Shown here one piece after another: positions 7,145 through 10,735 of a DNA stretch of 10,735 bases (its first letter is position 1; each line of letters starts with the position of its first letter). The DNA is taken from contig JBAYWC010000089.1 of assembly GCA_041674265.1 (NCBI GenBank), forward strand, positions 1-10,735. Reading direction: 5' to 3'. The notes beneath the pieces are model-generated. The model did no database searches. It was given only the letters and a program-made list of their open reading frames with translations, and was not told the origin of the DNA. The translations under genes were made by a program, and so were the position numbers. This DNA is from QYQL01 sp041674265. GTDB taxonomy: Bacteria > Verrucomicrobiota > Verrucomicrobiia > Chthoniobacterales > Terrimicrobiaceae.

Positions 7145-8007
7145 CTCAGGACCCCGCTCGGGGATAGGTTTGTGAACCGTTTAAAGACGGAGGAAAAGTA
7201 TTGGGAGGATGAGAACCCAAGGGCGAAGGCGACAGACGTGACGTCCGTTCCGGGCAGGGCAAGGCGGCGGGCGGCCTCGGCGACCCTCGCCCGCAGGGCG
7301 AATTCTGCCGGAGGGATGCCGGTTTTCTGTTTGAAGAGGGCTTGGAAGCGGGAAGAGGAAAGCATGGCAACCTTCGCGAGGCATTCCACGGTGAGCTTAT
7401 CGGGCGATTCGAGGTGGGATTCGATCCATGCGAAGACGGGGGCAAACCGCTGCTCCTTTTCTGCGAGCGAGGCGGTCTCGTGAGCCGAGAGGATGGCCAA
7501 CAGCAGTCCGATGAGGTGGTGGGTTATGGCAATGCGTGAAAGCGAACACGATCGCTGGTGGGCAAGGTCGGTGACCACATCCAAGTGCCCCTTTATTTCC
7601 GGGGTGCCGAGAAAATGGCGGCGGCGCAGTCGCCCCAACGCCATCCAGAGAGCCTTCGATTCGGGGATGGTGAGACCGAGGAGGGAACCGCCGGAATGGG
7701 ACGGATCGCGGAGGGTCACCCAATAGAGGAGGCCTTTTTCTTCAGGTGCTCCGCCGGTCCCGTGTTTCTCGCCGGGGAAGGTCAGAAAAACATCCCCCCC
7801 GCGCAGGCTGAATCGCTGGCCGGCGACCTCGTAGGTCTGACGTCCGCGCACGAGGTAGCAAATCTCGATGGCCCCCGGATGCCGGTGGGTATCGAGCCCC
7901 GGCATGGCGCAGGTGTAATTATAGCGACCGAGCATGGGAACCGAAGGAATTCCCATTTGCCGAAGATTCATCACGATGCGCGTGCGCGCTTTGAGCGAGC
8001 GGTCCAT
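7129..8007 (-). CDS. AraC-family transcriptional regulator with cupin sensor domain
   Basis: This 292-residue protein has an N-terminal cupin-like ligand domain. It shows H41-RHPGAIEICYLVRG, then RGGDVFLTFPGEKHG near 69-83. The C-terminal AraC DNA-binding domain (about 190-292) has two helix-turn-helix units. The first is LTVECLAKVAMLSSSRFQALFKQ and the second is DVTSVAFALGFSSSQYFSSVFKR, before the usual SPSG-type end. Proteins of this kind usually sense a sugar or small metabolite and activate neighbouring genes. It is divergent from the desaturase with only 66 bases between starts, and a 14-base palindrome lies there. It therefore likely controls the desaturase cluster, itself, or both. Its ligand is unknown. 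Confidence 0.9.
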   Translation of the reverse strand: MDRSLKARTRIVMNLRQMGIPSVPMLGRYNYTCAMPGLDTHRHPGAIEICYLVRGRQTYEVAGQRFSLRGGDVFLTFPGEKHGTGGAPEEKGLLYWVTLRDPSHSGGSLLGLTIPESKALWMALGRLRRRHFLGTPEIKGHLDVVTDLAHQRSCSLSRIAITHHLIGLLLAILSAHETASLAEKEQRFAPVFAWIESHLESPDKLTVECLAKVAMLSSSRFQALFKQKTGIPPAEFALRARVAEAARRLALPGTDVTSVAFALGFSSSQYFSSVFKRFTNLSPSGVLRKRPD

Positions 8008-8026
8008 GCGTAAAAAAACTACTGCG

Positions 8027-8040
8027 GTTCAAAGTTGAAC
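8027..8040. promoter_or_regulatory. Palindrome between AraC regulator and desaturase
   Basis: GTTCAA (8027-8032), AG, then TTGAAC (8035-8040) form a perfect 6-bp inverted repeat midway between divergent starts at 8007 and 8074. Flanking GC on the left and right nearly extends it. An operator or promoter role is inferred from position only. Confidence 0.4.
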
Positions 8041-8073
8041 GCAAAATTTCTCTGGCTGTGTTTCTATCATCTC

Positions 8074-9135
8074 ATGTCCGCATCCCGCCCGATCCTTCAG
8101 CAGGAGCCGCCGCTCAAAGAGTTTACTGAGCACGTGCGCAGGAATGTCGCGATTACCTGGTATCGCACCAAGCTGCCGCCGGAAGCCGTCAAATCGCTGC
8201 ACGCAAAGAGCGACTTCCGCGGAGGCCTGCAGGCGTTCGGGTATCTCGCGATTCTGATCGCCGCAGGTGGCGCGGCCTTATATTCGTTTCATCATTGGCA
8301 GTGGTGGGCGACGGTGGGCTGCGTCTTTTTTTATGGTATGGTTGCTGCATTTCTAATCAATGCGGTGCATGAGCTCGGGCACGGGACGGTTTTCAAGACG
8401 AAGTGGCTCAATTCGTTCTTCAGCCATGTGTTTGCTTTTTTGGGGTGGATCAACCACGAGAAATTCCAAGCGAGCCACATCCGCCACCATCGCTACACGC
8501 TGCATCCGCCGGATGATTTGGAAGTTGTGCTCCCGGTGAAGCTGATGCTCTGGCACGTGCTGAAGGTGGGTTTCTTCAACCCGGTGTATTTCTTTCGCGT
8601 CTCGCTTTGGGAAACGCTGCGGACGGCTTGCGGTAAATTTCGAGGCGAGTGGGAGCTGACACTTTATCCCGCATCCGATGGCCAGAGCCGGAAAGCCCCG
8701 GTGCGCTGGGCAAGGGTTATCCTGGCAGGGCATGCCGCAATCATTGCTGTGTCAGTGGCGACGGGCCAGTGGGGCATCCCGATCCTGACTTGCGGGTATC
8801 AGGTTTACGGGTCGTGGCTGTTTTTCCTCTGCAACAATACCCAGCACGTGGGACTGCAGGACAACGTGGATGATTTCCGCCTCTGCTGCCGCACGTTCAC
8901 GCTCAACCCGGTGCTGCGCTTTCTTTACTGGCAGATGAACTACCATATCGAGCATCACATGTTTGCCGCCGTGCCGTGTTATAACTTGGACAGGCTCCAC
9001 AGGCTGATCCGCCATGAACTCCCGCCTACGCCCAAGGGCCTCGTCGGTGTGTGGAAAGAAATCGATGCCATCCTGTGCCGGCAGGCGGTCGAACCTGACT
9101 ACCAATACCAGGCACCCCTGCCCAACAACTCGTGA
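8074..9135 (+). CDS. Membrane fatty acid desaturase
   Basis: This 353-residue integral membrane di-iron enzyme introduces double bonds into acyl chains or related lipids. All three histidine clusters of the family are present: H99-ELGH103, H135-IRHH139 and H291-IEHH295, plus NNTQHVG (254-260). Hydrophobic pairs of helices are near 53-70, 78-98, 112-126 and 213-250. ATG 8074 gives a protein beginning MSASRPILQQEPP. A TTG at 8035 would add 13 residues of poor quality and sits inside the palindrome. Neither has a Shine-Dalgarno sequence. The third cluster is typical of acyl-lipid desaturases, but substrate and position of the double bond are unknown. The stop overlaps a GTG start of a small ORF. 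Confidence 0.9.
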   Translation: MSASRPILQQEPPLKEFTEHVRRNVAITWYRTKLPPEAVKSLHAKSDFRGGLQAFGYLAILIAAGGAALYSFHHWQWWATVGCVFFYGMVAAFLINAVHELGHGTVFKTKWLNSFFSHVFAFLGWINHEKFQASHIRHHRYTLHPPDDLEVVLPVKLMLWHVLKVGFFNPVYFFRVSLWETLRTACGKFRGEWELTLYPASDGQSRKAPVRWARVILAGHAAIIAVSVATGQWGIPILTCGYQVYGSWLFFLCNNTQHVGLQDNVDDFRLCCRTFTLNPVLRFLYWQMNYHIEHHMFAAVPCYNLDRLHRLIRHELPPTPKGLVGVWKEIDAILCRQAVEPDYQYQAPLPNNS

Positions 9136-9275
9136 ATACGCCGTCTACGGAGGTGGAAAACCCTGTTGGAAATTTCCGATGGAACGAAAACGTGGATCAC
9201 GTTCCCCGGCGCGCCTCTTTTTATGTCGTCGGATGGATCACCGGCGGCCGCGTCACGAAACTAGAACGCCTCTGA
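9132..9275 (+). CDS. Small ORF, 47 residues, coupled to desaturase
   Basis: A GTG start overlaps the desaturase stop as GTGA (9132-9135). The frame runs 47 codons to a TGA at 9273-9275, ending 23 bases before the next gene. The product includes VGNFRWNENVDHVPRR and ASFYVVGWITGGRVTKLERL, a balanced composition with third-position G+C similar to the neighbours. I know no family for it. The tight spacing on both sides and the coupling-type overlap argue for a real gene. Its short length and rare start mean chance is possible. It might be a small partner protein of the desaturase or of the UroD-like enzyme. Confidence 0.4.
   Translation: MNTPSTEVENPVGNFRWNENVDHVPRRASFYVVGWITGGRVTKLERL
9181..9205. 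repeat. Overlapping inverted repeats upstream of the UroD-like gene
   Basis: AACGTG (9189-9194) and CACGTT (9198-9203) form a perfect repeat around GAT. GGAACG (9181-9186) and CGTTCC (9200-9205) form a second, alternative one. They lie about 95-118 bases before the UroD-like start, inside the small ORF. They may be an operator; this is weak evidence. Confidence 0.3.
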
Positions 9276-9298
9276 TCCGGGCTTTCCAAATTGAAAAT

Positions 9299-10330
9299 AT
9301 GAACTCCAAACAACGTGTTGATGCGGTAATCCGGGGGGAGGTCCCCGACCGGGTGCCGGTGTGCCTGCATAATTTTCTTCCGGCCGTCGAGGAGGCGGGA
9401 ATGCGCCTTGAGGATTATCTGACCGACCCCGCATACGCGGCCAAGGCGCATTTGCAGGCCATCGAGAAATACGGGCACGACTGCGCCCTCATCGATCTCG
9501 ACACGACGATGCTGGCCGAGGCCATGGGGGCTCGGAGAGATGCGACCCCCGGGGCTCCAGGCCATATTGCTGGGCCTGCGATTCGGGACATCTCGGAGAT
9601 CGGGCGCTTGCGGGTGGTCGATCCTCAGAAAGACGGACGGATCCCCGTGCTGCTCGAAGCGGTGCGTATTATGGCCCGGGAGGCGGGCGATACGATCAGC
9701 ATCCGTGCCAACGCGGACCAATGTGCGTTTTCTCTGGCCGGGCTCTTGCGCGGAATGGAGGACTTTTTGATGGATCTCACCGATGAGGAATCCGGGGAAT
9801 CGGTGCATGCGTTGCTGGAGGTTTGCTACCGGAGCCACCTGGCCGTGCATCGGGCTCTGCACGAGGCCGGAGCGCATTTTACCTCTTTGGGAGACAGTTC
9901 CTCCGGCCCGGATGTTGTCTCTCCATCAATGTTTGCCCGGTTCGCCCGCCCATACCAAGAACGTTTGGTGAGGGATCTTTCTGCGGATGGCATCTTCACC
10001 GTGATTCATGTCTGCGGAAACACCTCGTCGATCGCGGAGCAGTTTGCAGAGTATCCGTGGTGTGGATTTGAACTGGATTACAAGACCGATGCCGTCCATG
10101 CAAAGATCGCGGCTGGGGCCGGGCACGTTCTTTTCGGAAATATTGATCCAAGTGGAGTCATAGGTCGCGGGACAGTCGCGCGGGTGCGCTCCACCGTGGA
10201 GGAGTTAATCAAAATCTGGAAGCCCGGTGGACGATTCATCCTAAACACCGGTTGCGCCATTCCGCCCGGAACTCCGCAGGAAAACATCGCCGCACTCGTG
10301 GCCTGCGCCCACGAGTTTGGAAACTATTAG
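9299..10330 (+). CDS. Uroporphyrinogen decarboxylase-family protein (MtaA/CmuA-like)
   Basis: This 343-residue TIM-barrel protein belongs to the wider UroD family. MNSKQRVDAVIRGEVPDRVPV at the start and GDSSSGPDVVSPSMFARFARPYQ (198-220) are typical of the corrinoid/coenzyme-M methyltransferase branch. So is the pattern H237-VC239 with Cys319 (NTGCAIPPGTPQENI), which binds zinc in MtaA-type enzymes. True HemE normally lacks that cluster, so heme synthesis is unlikely. A methyl transfer or demethylation role is inferred from the family. The corrinoid protein and activator expected of a full system are not in the window. ATG 9299 was chosen by alignment, since upstream in-frame sequence is arginine-rich and overlaps the desaturase. 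No Shine-Dalgarno sequence precedes it. Confidence 0.85.
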   Translation: MNSKQRVDAVIRGEVPDRVPVCLHNFLPAVEEAGMRLEDYLTDPAYAAKAHLQAIEKYGHDCALIDLDTTMLAEAMGARRDATPGAPGHIAGPAIRDISEIGRLRVVDPQKDGRIPVLLEAVRIMAREAGDTISIRANADQCAFSLAGLLRGMEDFLMDLTDEESGESVHALLEVCYRSHLAVHRALHEAGAHFTSLGDSSSGPDVVSPSMFARFARPYQERLVRDLSADGIFTVIHVCGNTSSIAEQFAEYPWCGFELDYKTDAVHAKIAAGAGHVLFGNIDPSGVIGRGTVARVRSTVEELIKIWKPGGRFILNTGCAIPPGTPQENIAALVACAHEFGNY

Positions 10331-10415
10331 CCCGACTTTCGCAACTGGGGGAGGTGATCGCGCAAGGTGCTGATAATCAGATCGGGCTTGTAAAGGTCTC
10401 CCCCACAGAGTCGGG
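10331..10415. repeat. Two-armed palindromic structure after the UroD-like gene
   Basis: Starting at the first base after the stop codon, CCCGACT (10331-10337) pairs with AGTCGGG (10409-10415). GGGGGAG (10347-10353) pairs with CTCCCCC (10398-10404). Inside, CTGAT-A-ATCAG (10370-10380) forms a third small stem. The nested perfect arms can form a branched RNA or DNA cruciform. It may be an insertion remnant, a MITE relative of the next element, or a terminator without a T-run directly after it. Confidence 0.55.
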
Positions 10416-10426
10416 ACGGATTTTGT

Positions 10427-10596
10427 TTAGCCCGGATAAATCACAGAGGGGCAGCCCATCTCGCTAACCATTTGGCCGCCAGAGCCGTCGGCTTCCCTCA
10501 CCAGATCACAGTGGGATATGCCTCGGTCAGCCGACGACTCTGGCGGCCAAAGCGTTACGCAATCTGAGCCACCCCTCTGTGATTTGTCCGGGTTAG
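10427..10596. mobile_element. MITE-like element, 162 bp with TTAG duplication
   Basis: The element is 10431-10592, and direct repeats TTAG lie at 10427-10430 and 10593-10596. The 21-base terminal inverted repeats (10431-10451 and 10572-10592) differ at one position and start CCCGGA. A second arm pair (10471-10493 and 10529-10551, containing GGCCGCCAGAG) matches at 22 of 23 positions. The stretches between also partly pair, so almost the whole element is one long imperfect hairpin with a 35-base loop. It has no coding capacity. Such elements are moved by a transposase elsewhere. The CC-ended termini and 4-base duplication might suit an IS1380-like transposase, but that is a guess. Confidence 0.65.
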
Positions 10597-10735
10597 TTGA
10601 TCATGAGTTTTTGTAACTGCTCAGCAAAGAACCCGGCGGCCGGATGTGGAAAGGGGAGCAACTTTGCATTTTTCGCCGGATCGTGATATGCGGGAAGGCT
10701 CCTGCCGCGGGGAGTAGGCCGGCATTCCAGTGGTG
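10593..10735 (-). CDS. C-terminal part of an unknown minus-strand gene
   Basis: Reading the minus strand from the window edge, a frame gives 46 residues ending at a TAA (10595-10593). It contains RGRSLPAYHDPAKNAKLLPF and PAAGFFAEQLQKLMIN. Composition and third-position bases look protein-coding, while the other two minus frames contain poorer sequence and earlier stops. The 5' part lies outside the window. The stop codon is formed by the right TTAG of the MITE-like element read on the minus strand. The family is not recognisable from this fragment. Confidence 0.5.
   Translation of the reverse strand, partial: PLECRPTPRGRSLPAYHDPAKNAKLLPFPHPAAGFFAEQLQKLMIN

Noticed and set aside
8035..8070. 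Promoter TTGAAC / TATCAT for the desaturase
   Set aside because: The spacing is 24 bases and the transcript would start at or after the ATG at 8074.
8035..8073. TTG start and 13-residue extension for the desaturase
   Set aside because: It falls in the palindrome, has no ribosome site and adds nothing the family needs.
9299..10330. Genuine heme-pathway uroporphyrinogen decarboxylase (hemE)
   Set aside because: The HVC...C zinc-type pattern and the overall sequence place it in the methyltransferase branch.
10427..10596. CRISPR array
   Set aside because: The repeats are inverted and only two, with no regular spacers.

Overview
The window looks like a stretch of bacterial chromosome with fairly high G+C. 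It carries a tRNA, ordinary metabolic genes and, at the right-hand end, accessory sequence. Taxon cannot be proved from sequence alone. Four things would fit a Verrucomicrobiota or related PVC-type genome: a thyA-folA pair, a cupin-AraC regulator divergent from a desaturase, a UroD/MtaA-type protein, and the scarcity of Shine-Dalgarno sequences. That assignment is an inference.

Left part (1-1530): tRNA-Glu(CTC) reads leftward from a recognisable promoter. Divergent to it are a small glutaredoxin (CPWC) and an unknown 134-residue protein joined by an ATGA overlap. Two palindromes sharing a GCAAGC core follow, and then deoC (deoxyribose-phosphate aldolase) with all key residues.

Middle part (1554-7052): on the minus strand lie a GT1/UGT-type glycosyltransferase and, downstream, an MsbA-like ABC exporter. 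The pair suggests glycosylation and export of a lipid or secondary metabolite. Divergent from them are thyA and folA, which make and recycle the folate used in dTMP synthesis. After folA comes a Fic-family protein that keeps its N-terminal inhibitory-helix motif and C-terminal winged-helix part but lacks the catalytic Fic core.

Right part (7129-10735): an AraC-family regulator (minus) diverges from an apparent operon of a membrane fatty-acid desaturase, a 47-codon small ORF starting in a GTGA overlap, and a UroD/MtaA-like protein with a zinc-type HxC...C pattern. The 262 bases after the last gene hold two palindromic structures. One is a 162-bp element with 21-bp near-perfect terminal inverted repeats and a TTAG direct duplication, so it looks like a MITE. 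The last 140 bases read as the C-terminus of a convergent minus-strand gene.

I found no complete new defence or biosynthetic system. The most interesting items are the MITE-like element and its neighbouring palindrome, both abutting stop codons at TTAG, the core-deleted Fic protein, and the small coupled ORF.
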